Positions 42,713-51,353 of a stretch of 64,000 bases of DNA are shown piece after piece. Under the pieces are notes generated by a model. That model ran no database searches. It had not been told where the DNA came from and saw nothing but the letters and a program-made list of their open reading frames with translations. Both the position numbers and the translations under genes were made by a program. The stretch spans positions 124,001 to 188,000 of the forward strand of contig NZ_BMMM01000009.1 of assembly GCF_014645835.1 (NCBI RefSeq), given 5' to 3'. Within the stretch, counting starts at the first letter, position 1. Each line of letters starts with the position of its first letter. The stretch is from Streptomyces albiflavescens (GTDB lineage Bacteria > Actinomycetota > Actinomycetes > Streptomycetales > Streptomycetaceae).

Positions 42713-43477
42713 GTGTTCGGACGTCGCAAGAAGGGCAGTGCCGCCGAGGACGCGGCGGGCGAGGCCGAGCAGGTCGTCGACGAGTTCGACACTGAGGCGG
42801 ACGAAGAAGCCGAGCGCGAGCGCGTGCGGCTCGAGCCGGAGCCGCGGCCCGACGGGCCCTGGGACAGCTCCGAGGTCCGCGATCCGGCCGAGGGCCGGGT
42901 GGACCTGGGTGGGATCTTCGTGCCCGGAGTCGACGGCATGGAGCTGCGGGTCGAGGTCGCGGGCGACGCGATCGTCGCGGCCACCGTCGTCCTGAAGGAC
43001 AGCGCGGTCCAGCTGCAGGCCTTCGCGGCTCCCAAGCGCGAGGGCATCTGGGGCGAGGTGCGCGAGGAGATCGCCTCCGGCATCACCCAGCAGGGCGGTG
43101 TCATCGATGAGGTCGAGGGCCCGCTGGGCTGGGAACTGCGAGCGCAGGTGCCGGTGCAGCTGCCGGACGGCACGGGTGGTTTCCAGGTCGTGCGGTTCGT
43201 CGGTGTGGACGGCCCCCGCTGGTTCCTGCGCGGAGTGATCTCCGGGCAGGGCGCGGTGCAGCCGCAGGCCGCGGGTCTCCTTGAGCAGATCTTCCGGGAC
43301 ACGGTGGTCGTGCGTGGTGAGGGTCCGATGGCCCCTCGCGACCCGATCGTCCTGAAGCTGCCGGACGACGCGCAGATGGTGGCCGAGGGTGTCCAGCAGG
43401 AGGAGCAGAGCGGTTCCCGCTTCTCCGGCGGCATGGGGCAGCTGCAGCGCGGACCGGAGATCACCGAGGTCCGCTGA
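42713..43477 (+). CDS. DUF3710 family protein
   Basis: A 254-residue soluble protein from GTG 42713, with AAGGA 7 bases upstream. A charged N-terminal 50 residues (FGRRKKGSAAEDAAGEAE) precede the conserved domain with FVPGVDGMELRVE, LQAFAAPKREGIWGEVREE and FVGVDGPRWFLRGVISG. This is the actinobacterial DUF3710 family, almost always found beside dut, as here. The function is unknown. It probably ends the thioesterase-dut-DUF3710 operon, with a terminator at 43567-43598. Confidence 0.85.
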   Translation: MFGRRKKGSAAEDAAGEAEQVVDEFDTEADEEAERERVRLEPEPRPDGPWDSSEVRDPAEGRVDLGGIFVPGVDGMELRVEVAGDAIVAATVVLKDSAVQLQAFAAPKREGIWGEVREEIASGITQQGGVIDEVEGPLGWELRAQVPVQLPDGTGGFQVVRFVGVDGPRWFLRGVISGQGAVQPQAAGLLEQIFRDTVVVRGEGPMAPRDPIVLKLPDDAQMVAEGVQQEEQSGSRFSGGMGQLQRGPEITEVR

Positions 43478-43512
43478 CGCGCGAGTGGCCGCGCGTGGGG
43501 TTCACGCGGGCT

Positions 43513-43563
43513 GCGTCGACACACGAGTCGCGTCGACACACGAGTCGCGTCGACACACGAGTA
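43513..43563. repeat. Three tandem 17-bp repeats
   Basis: The unit GCGTCGACACACGAGTC occurs at 43513-43529 and 43530-43546, and with one change (final C to A) at 43547-43563. It lies between the DUF3710 gene and its terminator and contains a SalI-like GTCGAC in every unit. Confidence 0.9.
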
Positions 43564-43566
43564 GCG

Positions 43567-43598
43567 GGGCCGCACTCCTTCACCACGGGGTGCGGCCC
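43567..43598 (+). terminator. Terminator after the dut operon
   Basis: GGGCCGCACTCC at 43567-43578 pairs with GGGGTGCGGCCC at 43587-43598 (one G-T pair), with an 8-base loop, followed by TTTCGT. Confidence 0.8.
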
Positions 43599-43752
43599 TT
43601 TCGTATGCCTGGGGCCGGCCAAGTTCTCATCCGTGAACGGCAGTTGAGCTGCGGGTCTTTCTTCAGGCCTTGACGGAAGTCTGGTCTGTACCTATGGTCA
43701 CCGGCCAACGCGTGTGTTCAGTCCCCAGTGCGTCGTTCATATACGAGAACGG

Positions 43753-44985
43753 ATGGCCCCCCACATGCCCGACACCCCCGCAGCCCACCGGCGCAGACGA
43801 CGCCCGGCCCTCCTCGTCACCGTCGCCGCCGCGACCGCCGGCCTGGTCGCCGGATTCCTCTCCTGGCCGGGCGCACACCCGGCCGAGGCCGCCCCCACCA
43901 CCTTCGTGCACCCCGGAGTCACCGTCTCCAAGAGTCAGTTGGACTTCGCCCGCGGCAAGGTCAACGCCGGCGCCCAGCCCTGGAAGGGCGCGTTCGACCA
44001 GATGATGGCGAGCAAGTACGCCTCGCTGAGCCGCACCGCGACGCCTCGCGCGACCGTCGAGTGCGGCTCGTACTCCAACCCCAACTACGGCTGCACCGAC
44101 GAGCGCGAGGACGCGATAGCGGCGTACACCGACGCGCTCGCCTGGTACATCACCCGTGATGAGCGGTACGCGAAGAAGTCGATCGAGCTGATGGACGCGT
44201 GGTCGGCGGTGATCAAGGACCACACCAACAGCAACGCGCCGCTGCAGACCGGCTGGGCGGGCTCCTCCTGGCCCAAGGCCGCCGAGATCATCAAGTACAC
44301 GTACACAGGGACATGGGCCAACTCCGGCCGCTTCGCGACCATGCTGCGCAACGTCTACCTCCCCGAGATCATCAACGGCTCCAACTCCAACGGCAATTGG
44401 GAGCTGTCGATGATGGAGGCCGCCATCGGCATCTCCGTCTTCCTCGAGGACAAGACGTCGTACGACAAGGCGATGTCGAAGTTCCGCACACGGACGGCCG
44501 CGTACGTCTACCTGTCCTCCGACGGCTCCGTGCCGAAGACCGTGCCGAGTCAGAACCTCGACACCACGGCGAAGATCGTCAACTACTGGCAGGGGCAGTC
44601 CACCTTCGTCACCGGTCTTACCCAGGAGACCTGCCGCGACTTCACGCACACCGGGTACGGCATCTCCGCCATCTCGCACGTCGCCGAGACCAGCCGGATC
44701 CAGGGGCAGGACCTGTACGGCACGGACGTCGGCGAGCGGCTGCGGCAGGCACTCGGCTTCCAGTCCAAGTACCAGCTGGGCGAGGCGGTGCCGAGCTGGT
44801 TGTGCGGTGGGTCCCTCAAACTCGGGCTCGGTCCGATCACCGAGGTCGGGTACAACGCCCTGCACAACCGTCTGGGCATCGCGATGACCAACACCCAGAA
44901 GCTGACCGAGCAGAACCGCCCGGCCGGCAGCAACAACCTCTTCGTGGCCTGGGAGACGCTGACCCACGGGGACAACCCCAGCTGA
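43753..44985 (+). CDS. Secreted alginate lyase family protein
   Basis: A protein of about 410 residues from ATG 43753. A twin-arginine-rich start (RRRRRPALLVTVAAATAGLVA) and a cleavage site near AEAAPT mark it for secretion. The body is an all-helical alginate-lyase-type (alpha/alpha toroid) domain: FARGKVNAGAQPWKGAFDQM, AAYTDALAWYITRDERY, NGNWELSMMEAAIGISVFL (the NNWE-like substrate region) and HTGYGISAISHVAE. Relatives cleave alginate or other uronate polysaccharides by beta-elimination. It is a lone gene; no sugar-uptake genes are next to it. The 3' end lies within a decayed 25-bp repeat. Confidence 0.82.
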   Translation: MAPHMPDTPAAHRRRRRPALLVTVAAATAGLVAGFLSWPGAHPAEAAPTTFVHPGVTVSKSQLDFARGKVNAGAQPWKGAFDQMMASKYASLSRTATPRATVECGSYSNPNYGCTDEREDAIAAYTDALAWYITRDERYAKKSIELMDAWSAVIKDHTNSNAPLQTGWAGSSWPKAAEIIKYTYTGTWANSGRFATMLRNVYLPEIINGSNSNGNWELSMMEAAIGISVFLEDKTSYDKAMSKFRTRTAAYVYLSSDGSVPKTVPSQNLDTTAKIVNYWQGQSTFVTGLTQETCRDFTHTGYGISAISHVAETSRIQGQDLYGTDVGERLRQALGFQSKYQLGEAVPSWLCGGSLKLGLGPITEVGYNALHNRLGIAMTNTQKLTEQNRPAGSNNLFVAWETLTHGDNPS

Positions 44986-45039
44986 GGTCCGCGCGGACAA
45001 CCCGGGCTGAACCCCACGCGGACAACCAGAGTCGAGCCG
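44965..45039. repeat. Three decayed 25-bp tandem repeats spanning the alginate lyase stop
   Basis: Copies at 44965-44989, 44990-45014 and 45015-45039 share the core GCGGACAACC/GGGGACAACC and a CTGA or TCGA element at the same phase. The gene's TGA (44983-44985) lies in the first copy, so duplication of the 3' end is likely. Confidence 0.65.
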
Positions 45040-45099
45040 ACCCATTGCCCGGCCGGGCGCCCGCTGGACATACTGGCGCCCGGCCGACGGGGGAGGGTC

Positions 45100-45792
45100 A
45101 TGAGTCAGGTCGTCACGGACACCATGGTGCGCGTCGAGAACGTCCATCGCTCGTACGGCGCCGGTGCCGCCGCCGTGCACGCGCTGCGGGGTGTCTCCTT
45201 CGATGTACCGCGCGGAGAACTCGTCGCCCTCAAGGGGCGTTCCGGATCCGGCAAGACGACGCTCCTCAACCTCGTCGGCGGGCTCGACGCGCCGGACGAG
45301 GGGCGCGTCACCGTCGACGGCCTTGATCTCTCCACGCTCGACGAGAGCGGGCTCCTGGGACTGCGCCGCGACCGCATCGGCTTCGTCTTCCAGTCCTTCG
45401 GGCTGATTCCCATCCTGACCGCCGCCGAGAACGTCGGCGTTCCGCTGCGGCTGCGCCGGGCCGATCCGCGCGAGCGCGAGGAACGCGTCGATCTCCTGCT
45501 CTCTCTCGTCGGTCTCGCCGATCACGCGGCCCAGCGCCCCGGCGAGCTGTCCGGCGGCCAGCAGCAGCGTGTGGCCATCGCCCGTGCCCTCGCCAACAAC
45601 CCCTCGCTCCTCATCGCCGACGAGCCGACCGGACAGCTGGACGCCGAGACCGGCATCGCCGTGATGGAGCTGCTGCGTGCCGTCGTCCGCAGCGAACGTG
45701 TCACCGCCCTGGTCGCCACCCATGACGCGACCCTGCTGGGCCTGGCCGACCGTGTCCTTGAGCTGAGCGACGGGGAGATCGTCGAGCACTGA
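45100..45792 (+). CDS. ABC transporter ATP-binding protein (MacB/LolD type), orphan
   Basis: A 230-residue ATPase from ATG 45100, with GGAGGG upstream. It has Walker A GRSGSGKTTLL, Q-loop FVFQSFGLIPILTAAENV, signature LSGGQQQR, Walker B LLIADEPTGQLD and switch histidine VATHDATL. The sequence is closest to the MacB/LolD/FtsE group, which works with FtsX-like permeases in export, lipoprotein release or peptidase control. No permease gene lies next to it, and the next gene is kdpD, 146 bp on. It may have lost its partner or serve one elsewhere. Confidence 0.88.
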   Translation: MSQVVTDTMVRVENVHRSYGAGAAAVHALRGVSFDVPRGELVALKGRSGSGKTTLLNLVGGLDAPDEGRVTVDGLDLSTLDESGLLGLRRDRIGFVFQSFGLIPILTAAENVGVPLRLRRADPREREERVDLLLSLVGLADHAAQRPGELSGGQQQRVAIARALANNPSLLIADEPTGQLDAETGIAVMELLRAVVRSERVTALVATHDATLLGLADRVLELSDGEIVEH

Positions 45793-45938
45793 CGCGCTGC
45801 GGTGGCGGCGGTCACGGCACGAGGCATCAGGGTTGCGTCAAAGACGCCCCCGGCGACTCCCGGCGTCCGTTTTGTCGAGATTCTTGGCCGTAAGGTCGAC
45901 GCTGCGTACATAGTGGCGACAGGAAGACAATAAGGGTC

Positions 45939-48485
45939 ATGGGACGCGGCAAGCTTCGGATCTACCTCGGTGCGGCACCGGGCGTCGGCAAGACGTACGC
46001 GATGCTCTCCGAGGCGCACCGGCGCGTCGAGCGGGGGACCGACTGTGTGGTCGCTTTCGTGGAGCACCACAATCGGGCGCGCACCGAGGTGATGCTGCAC
46101 GGCCTTGAGCAGGTTCCGCGCAAGGAGCTGGAGTACCGGGGTTCTGTCTTCACCGAGATGGACGTGGACGCCGTACTGGAGCGCGCCCCGGCCGTCGCCC
46201 TGGTGGACGAACTCGCGCACACCAATGTCCCCGGTTCGCGCAACGAAAAGCGCTGGCAGGACGTGGAGGAGCTGCTGGCGGCCGGTGTGGACGTCGTCTC
46301 CACGGTCAACATCCAGCACCTGGAGTCGCTGGGCGATGTCGTCGAATCGATAACGGGCGTACGGCAGCGGGAGACCGTGCCGGACGAAGTGGTGCGCCGA
46401 GCGGACCAGATCGAGCTGGTCGACATGTCGCCCCAGGCGCTGCGGCGGCGGATGGCACACGGAAACATCTACAAGTCCGACAAGGTCGACGCGGCCCTGT
46501 CGAACTACTTCCGGCCCGGCAATCTCACCGCGCTGCGCGAGCTGGCACTGCTCTGGGTCGCCGACCGCGTCGACGAGTACCTCACCGAGTACCGCAGCGA
46601 GCACCGGGTCTCGAAGATCTGGGGATCGCGGGAGCGGATCGTGGTCGGACTCACGGGTGGCCCGGAAGGGCGCACGCTGATCCGCCGTGCCGCGCGGCTC
46701 GCGGAGAAGGGCGCGGGCGGCGAGGTGATGGCCGTCTACATCGCCCGCAGCGACGGGCTCACCTCGGCCTCGCCCAAGGAGCTGGCCGTCCAGCGCACCC
46801 TGGTCGAGGACCTGGGCGGCACCTTCCACCACGTCGTCGGGGACGACATACCGGCCTCCCTGCTGGACTTCGCGCGGGGCGTCAACGCCACCCAGATCGT
46901 GCTCGGCTCCTCGCGCCGCAAGACCTGGCAGTACGTCTTCGGGCCGGGCGTCGGCGCCACGGTCGCCCGGGAGTCGGGCCCCGATCTGGACGTCCACATC
47001 GTCACCCATGGAGAGGTCGCCAAGGGGCGAGGTCTGCCGGTGGCGCGCGGGGCACGGCTCGGCCGCTCCCGGATCATCTGGGGCTGGCTGGTCGGCGTGG
47101 GCGGCACGGTGATCCTCGCGCTGCTGCTGAACACCGTCGACCTCGGCCTCGCCAACGACATGCTGCTCTTCCTGTCGCTGACGGTGGCGGCGGCCCTGCT
47201 CGGCGGCCTCTATCCGGCGCTGGCGTCGGCGGCCTTCGGCTCGCTGCTCCTGAACTACTTCTACACGCCGCCTCTGCACCGGCTGACGATCGCGGATCCC
47301 AAGAACATCGTCGCCATCGCGATCTTCGTCGGCGTCGCCGTCTCGGTGGCGTCCGTGGTGGACCTGGCGGCCCGCCGTACGCACCAGGCGGCACACCTGC
47401 GTGCCGAGTCGGAGATCCTCTCCTTCCTGGCGGGCAGTGTGCTGCGCGGCGAGACCAGCCTGGAGGCGCTCCTCGAACGCGTCAGGGAGACCTTCGGGAT
47501 GGAGTCGGTCGCGCTGCTGGAGCGGGAGAGCGACGTCGAGCCGTGGACGTGCGCGGGCAGTGTGGGGCCGGGGCCCTCGGTCCGCCCCGAGGAAGCGGAC
47601 GTGGACATGCCGGTCGGGGACCACATGGCGCTCGCCCTGTCCGGACGCGTGCTGCCCGCCTCCGACCGCCGGGTGCTGGCCGCCTTCGCCGCGCAGGCGG
47701 CGGTGGTCCTGGACCGCCAGCGCCTCCAGCAGGAGGCCGACCAGGCGCGCACGCTGGCCGAGGGCAACCGCATCCGTACGGCCCTGCTCGCCGCCGTCAG
47801 CCACGATCTGCGCACGCCGCTGGCCGGGATCAAGGCCGCCGTGTCCTCGCTGCGGTCCGACGACGTGGCCTGGTCCGAGGAGGACCGGGCGGAGCTCCTC
47901 GAAGGCATCGAGGACGGCGCGGACCGCCTCGACCACCTGGTGGGGAACCTGCTGGACATGTCCCGGCTGCAGACCGGCACGGTCGCCCCGCTGATCCGCG
48001 AGATCGACCTCGACGAGGTGGTCCCGATGGCGCTCGGCGGCGTGTCCGAGGACAGCGTGGAGCTGGAGATCCCGGAGAGCCTGCCGATGGTCGCCGTCGA
48101 TGCGGGCCTGCTGGAGCGCGCGGTCGCCAACCTCGTCGAGAACGCCGTCAAGTACAGCCCCGCCGACGAACGGGTCCTGGTCTCCGCGAGCGCCATCGCC
48201 GACCGCGTGGAGGTGCGGGTGGTCGACCGCGGCCCGGGCGTCCCGGACGAGGCCAAGGACCGGATCTTCGCGCCCTTCCAGCGCTACGGCGACGCCCCGC
48301 GCGGCACCGGAGTCGGCCTCGGCCTCGCGGTCGCCCGCGGCTTCGCCGAGGCGATGGGCGGCACCCTCAACGCCGAGGACACCCCCGGCGGGGGACTCAC
48401 CATGGTGCTCACGGTCCGGGCGGTGGCCGGCCGGCCCGACCTGGCCACGGCAACAACAGCAGCAGCGGAAAGGCAGGTCTCATGA
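45939..48485 (+). CDS. kdpD: Sensor histidine kinase KdpD
   Basis: An 848-residue KdpD. The N-terminal KdpD domain (about 1-210) has Walker A GAAPGVGKTYAML and VDELAHTNVPGSRN. A universal stress protein domain (about 230-365) has ARLAEKGAGGEVMAVYIARS and IVLGSSRRKTWQ. Then come about four transmembrane helices (about 375-490, DUF4118), a GAF domain, the H-box AAVSHDLRTPLAGIKAAV and an HATPase with NLVENAVKYSP. KdpD senses potassium limitation or osmotic stress and activates the kdpFABC transporter through KdpE. No kdpFABC genes are in this window. ATG 45939 has AAGGGTC upstream. Confidence 0.93.
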   Translation: MGRGKLRIYLGAAPGVGKTYAMLSEAHRRVERGTDCVVAFVEHHNRARTEVMLHGLEQVPRKELEYRGSVFTEMDVDAVLERAPAVALVDELAHTNVPGSRNEKRWQDVEELLAAGVDVVSTVNIQHLESLGDVVESITGVRQRETVPDEVVRRADQIELVDMSPQALRRRMAHGNIYKSDKVDAALSNYFRPGNLTALRELALLWVADRVDEYLTEYRSEHRVSKIWGSRERIVVGLTGGPEGRTLIRRAARLAEKGAGGEVMAVYIARSDGLTSASPKELAVQRTLVEDLGGTFHHVVGDDIPASLLDFARGVNATQIVLGSSRRKTWQYVFGPGVGATVARESGPDLDVHIVTHGEVAKGRGLPVARGARLGRSRIIWGWLVGVGGTVILALLLNTVDLGLANDMLLFLSLTVAAALLGGLYPALASAAFGSLLLNYFYTPPLHRLTIADPKNIVAIAIFVGVAVSVASVVDLAARRTHQAAHLRAESEILSFLAGSVLRGETSLEALLERVRETFGMESVALLERESDVEPWTCAGSVGPGPSVRPEEADVDMPVGDHMALALSGRVLPASDRRVLAAFAAQAAVVLDRQRLQQEADQARTLAEGNRIRTALLAAVSHDLRTPLAGIKAAVSSLRSDDVAWSEEDRAELLEGIEDGADRLDHLVGNLLDMSRLQTGTVAPLIREIDLDEVVPMALGGVSEDSVELEIPESLPMVAVDAGLLERAVANLVENAVKYSPADERVLVSASAIADRVEVRVVDRGPGVPDEAKDRIFAPFQRYGDAPRGTGVGLGLAVARGFAEAMGGTLNAEDTPGGGLTMVLTVRAVAGRPDLATATTAAAERQVS

Positions 48486-49165
48486 CCCGGGTCCTCGTGG
48501 TCGACGACGAGCCGCAGATCACCCGAGCCCTCGTGATCAACCTGAAGGCACGCAAGTACGAGGTCGACGCGGCCCCCGACGGAGCCACCGCGCTCCAGCT
48601 CGCCGCCGCCCGCCACCCCGACGTCGTCGTGCTCGACCTCGGCCTGCCCGACATGGACGGCGTCGAGGTGATCAAGGGGCTGCGCGGCTGGACCCGGGTG
48701 CCGATCCTGGTGCTGTCCGCCCGGCACTCCTCGGACGAGAAGGTCGAGGCGCTCGACGCGGGCGCCGACGACTACGTCACCAAGCCCTTCGGCATGGACG
48801 AGTTGCTCGCCCGGCTGCGCGCCGCCGTCCGCCGCGCGGAGCCCAACGGGGGCGGCGAGGACGACGTGATCGTCGAGACCGACGACTTCACCGTCGACCT
48901 GGCCGCCAAGAAGGTCAACCGCGCCGGGGGCGACGTCCGCCTGACTCCCACGGAGTGGCACCTCCTGGAGGTCCTGGTGCGCAACACGGGCCGCCTGGTC
49001 AGCCAGAAGCAGCTGCTCCAGGAGGTATGGGGCCCGTCGTACGGCACGGAGACGAACTATCTCCGGGTCTACATGGCACAACTGCGCCGCAAGCTGGAGG
49101 TGGACCCCTCGCATCCTCGGCACTTCATCACGGAACCCGGGATGGGATACCGGTTCGAGAAATGA
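48482..49165 (+). CDS. kdpE: Response regulator KdpE
   Basis: A 227-residue OmpR-family regulator. The receiver domain shows VLVVDDEPQITRAL, the acceptor Asp in VVVLDLGLPDMDG, VLSARHSS and YVTKPFGMDELLAR. The effector winged helix has VRLTPTEWHLLEVLVRN and TNYLRVYMAQLRRKLE, which is characteristic of KdpE. It overlaps kdpD by 4 bp (ATGA) and is its cognate partner. A 13-bp tandem repeat array begins 5 bases after its stop. Confidence 0.93.
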   Translation: MTRVLVVDDEPQITRALVINLKARKYEVDAAPDGATALQLAAARHPDVVVLDLGLPDMDGVEVIKGLRGWTRVPILVLSARHSSDEKVEALDAGADDYVTKPFGMDELLARLRAAVRRAEPNGGGEDDVIVETDDFTVDLAAKKVNRAGGDVRLTPTEWHLLEVLVRNTGRLVSQKQLLQEVWGPSYGTETNYLRVYMAQLRRKLEVDPSHPRHFITEPGMGYRFEK

Positions 49166-49169
49166 CTTC

Positions 49170-49260
49170 GAGTAATGGCTCCGAGGAATCGCACCGAGGA
49201 ATCGCACCGAGGATTGGCTCCGAGGATTGGCTCCGAGGATTGGCTCCGAGGCTTGGCCGC
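49170..49260. repeat. Seven tandem 13-bp repeats after kdpE
   Basis: Seven 13-bp units run from 49170 to 49260: GAGTAATGGCTCC, GAGGAATCGCACC twice, GAGGATTGGCTCC three times, and a decayed GAGGCTTGGCCGC. Every unit starts GAG. The array fills the first half of the gap between kdpE and the OB-fold gene. Confidence 0.9.
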
Positions 49261-49346
49261 GGCCTTCACGGGCGAGGAGCGAGCGGTGATTGAGGGGGCG
49301 GTGCCGCGGGTACGTCGCTGTCGGCGCACCCCGGTAGGCTTTCGGT

Positions 49347-49745
49347 ATGAGTGCTGTTCCTCGTTCCGAAAAGCCGGCGGGCCGGTTCCGGCGCATGATA
49401 GACCGGCTCTCCTCGTCCCAGGAGGACCTGGAGTCCGAGGAGCTGCGGGAGGACGCCGAGACCGCGGGCTGTACGCGTATCGGTGACTGCCACGACCGAC
49501 AGATCGTCACGGTTACTGGTACGTTGCGCACGGTCACTCTACGACCACGGGCCGGTGTCCCGGCCCTGGAGGCCGAGCTGTTCGACGGCTCGGCCGCCTT
49601 GGACGTGGTCTGGCTCGGCCGGCGCTCCATCGTCGGGATCGAGCCGGGGCGCAAGATGATCGCCTCGGGCCGCATTTCGATGAGCCGGGGCCGTAGGGTG
49701 CTGTTCAACCCGAAGTACGAACTCAGACCGCTTGGACGGGAGTAG
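49347..49745 (+). CDS. OB-fold nucleic acid-binding domain protein
   Basis: A 132-residue protein from ATG 49347, with GGTAGG upstream. The N-terminus is charged and helical (RFRRMIDRLSSSQEDLESEE). The rest is a five-stranded OB-fold with QIVTVTGTLRTVTLRP, LEAELFDGSAALDVVWLGRR and MIASGRISMSRGRRVLFNPKYEL, like the tRNA-anticodon/RecG wedge type. Similar small OB-fold proteins are conserved in Streptomyces beside DUF3159, as here. It probably binds nucleic acid. The gene precedes the DUF3159 gene by 3 bp, in one operon. Confidence 0.8.
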   Translation: MSAVPRSEKPAGRFRRMIDRLSSSQEDLESEELREDAETAGCTRIGDCHDRQIVTVTGTLRTVTLRPRAGVPALEAELFDGSAALDVVWLGRRSIVGIEPGRKMIASGRISMSRGRRVLFNPKYELRPLGRE

Positions 49746-49748
49746 CCG

Positions 49749-50513
49749 GTGACGTCGCTCGACAAGCCGACCGAAGACGCCCAGCAGGATTCGAGGGCGG
49801 TGACCGAGGCCGCGCTCTTCGAGGCGTTCGGCGGTGTGCGGGGCATGGTCGAGACAGTGGTGCCCGGCCTCCTCTTCGTCACCATCTTCACGATCAACAA
49901 GGACCTGCACTGGTCGGCGATCGCCGCCCTCGGAGTGTCCCTGCTGCTCGTCGTGGTCCGCCTCGTGATGCGGGACACCGTCAAGCACGCCTTCAGCGGC
50001 GTCTTCGGCGTCGCCTTCGGCGTGGTCTTCGCGATGATGACGGGCAACGCGAAGGACTTCTACCTGCCGGGCATGCTCTACACGCTCGGCCTGGCCATCG
50101 CCTACATCGTCACGACCCTCGCGGGCGTCCCGCTGATCGGCCTGATCCTCGGCCCGGTCTTCAAGGAGAACCTCTCCTGGCGCACCCGCAACCCCGGCCG
50201 CAAGAAGGCGTACGCGAAGGCGAGTTGGGCCTGGGGCCTGATCCTGCTCGCCAAGTGCGCGGTCCTCTTCCCGCTCTACTGGTGGGCCGACACCACCAAG
50301 TTCGGCTGGATCCTGATCGCCCTCAAGATCCCGCCGTTCCTGCTCGCCGTCTGGCTGACCTGGGTCTTCCTGGCCAAGGCGCCCGCCCCCATCGACGTGT
50401 TCGCCGAGATGGAGGCCGAGGAGAAGGCGGAGAAGGAGCAGGCGGAGAAGGAGCGGGCGGTCGCCGTCGAGGGGAACGAGACGACAGCGGCCCGGCACCG
50501 TCGAGAGGCGTAA
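49749..50513 (+). CDS. DUF3159 family membrane protein
   Basis: A 254-residue membrane protein from GTG 49749. It shows about five to six hydrophobic segments, including MVETVVPGLLFVTIFTIN, FGVAFGVVFAMMTGN and MLYTLGLAIAYIVTTLAGVP, and a C-terminal charged tail rich in Glu/Lys (EAEEKAEKEQAEKERA) that may form a coiled coil. It matches DUF3159 of Actinobacteria. Its role is unknown. Its place between KdpDE and TrkA-like genes suggests ion homeostasis, but that is guilt by position only. Confidence 0.82.
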   Translation: MTSLDKPTEDAQQDSRAVTEAALFEAFGGVRGMVETVVPGLLFVTIFTINKDLHWSAIAALGVSLLLVVVRLVMRDTVKHAFSGVFGVAFGVVFAMMTGNAKDFYLPGMLYTLGLAIAYIVTTLAGVPLIGLILGPVFKENLSWRTRNPGRKKAYAKASWAWGLILLAKCAVLFPLYWWADTTKFGWILIALKIPPFLLAVWLTWVFLAKAPAPIDVFAEMEAEEKAEKEQAEKERAVAVEGNETTAARHRREA

Positions 50514-50549
50514 CCGGCACACGTGTCGGCGTCGCTGGGGCCCTACCCC

Positions 50550-50592
50550 CAGACCTTCGTATCGGCCTGACCAGACCTTCGTATCGGCCTGA
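50550..50592. repeat. Direct repeat of 21 bp, period 22
   Basis: The sequence starting CAGACCTTCGTATCGG at 50550-50570 is repeated identically over 21 bp at 50572-50592, just upstream of the terminator at 50627. Confidence 0.9.
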
Positions 50593-50626
50593 ACGGCCTC
50601 GTCCACGGACGCCGGACGGACTGAAA

Positions 50627-50658
50627 ATGGGGCACCCGGAGATTTCCGGGTGCCCCAT
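50627..50658. terminator. Bidirectional hairpin terminator
   Basis: A perfect 14-bp stem, ATGGGGCACCCGGA at 50627-50640 and its complement at 50645-50658, with a GATT loop. The minus strand reads into a TTTT tract, so it is a good terminator for the TrkA pair and may also end the DUF3159 transcript. Confidence 0.85.
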
Positions 50659-50675
50659 CGTTCGTACGGCCGCGA

Positions 50676-51353
50676 TCAGCTCGTCGCGTCCTCGCGACGC
50701 ACCGACAGCAGGTCCTCCAGCTGCTCCTCGCGGGCCTGCGCGGCCACGAAGAGGAGTTCGTCGCCCGCCTCCAGGGAGTCCTCCCGAGAGGGAGTGAGGA
50801 CGCGGGTGCCGCGGATGATGGTCACCAGGGAGGTGTCCTCCGGCCACTCGACGTCGCCCACCGTCGTGCCGGCCAGGGCGGACTCCGGCGGCAGGGTCAG
50901 CTCGACGAGGTTGGCGTCGCCGTGGCTGAAGCGGAGCAGGCGGACGAGGTCGCCGACGCTGACGGCCTCCTCGACCAGGGCCGACATCAGACGCGGGGTG
51001 GAGACGGCGACGTCGACGCCCCAGGCCTCGTTGAACAGCCATTCGTTCTTGGGGTTGTTGACGCGGGCGACGACCCGCGGGACCCCGTACTCGGTCTTCG
51101 CGAGCAGTGAGACGACGAGGTTGACCTTGTCGTCACCCGTGGCCGCGATGACCACGTTGCAGCGCTGCAGCGCGGCCTCGTCCAGGGACGTGATCTCGCA
51201 GGCGTCGGCGAGCAGCCACTCCGCCTGCGGGACGCGCTCGACCGAGATGGCGGTCGGCGCCTTGTCGATCAGCAGAACCTCGTGGCCGTTCTCCAGGAGC
51301 TCGCCCGCGATCGAGCGGCCCACGGCGCCGGCACCGGCAATGGCGACCCTCAT
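50676..51353 (-). CDS. TrkA/RCK family potassium channel regulatory protein (second of pair)
   Basis: A 225-residue RCK protein. The N-terminal Rossmann (TrkA-N) domain starts RVAIAGAGAVGRSIAGELLE, with the acidic LLIDK that chooses NAD(H) or ATP. The C-terminal TrkA-C domain spans about residues 135-215, with VELTLPPESALAGTTVGD. Such proteins bind nucleotides and often cyclic di-AMP in the C-domain and gate K+ or cation transport. It overlaps the previous gene by one base, so the two form a coupled tandem pair, probably a hetero-octameric ring. No Trk/Ktr membrane subunit is adjacent; the KimA-like permease is divergent. Confidence 0.88.
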   Translation of the reverse strand: MRVAIAGAGAVGRSIAGELLENGHEVLLIDKAPTAISVERVPQAEWLLADACEITSLDEAALQRCNVVIAATGDDKVNLVVSLLAKTEYGVPRVVARVNNPKNEWLFNEAWGVDVAVSTPRLMSALVEEAVSVGDLVRLLRFSHGDANLVELTLPPESALAGTTVGDVEWPEDTSLVTIIRGTRVLTPSREDSLEAGDELLFVAAQAREEQLEDLLSVRREDATS

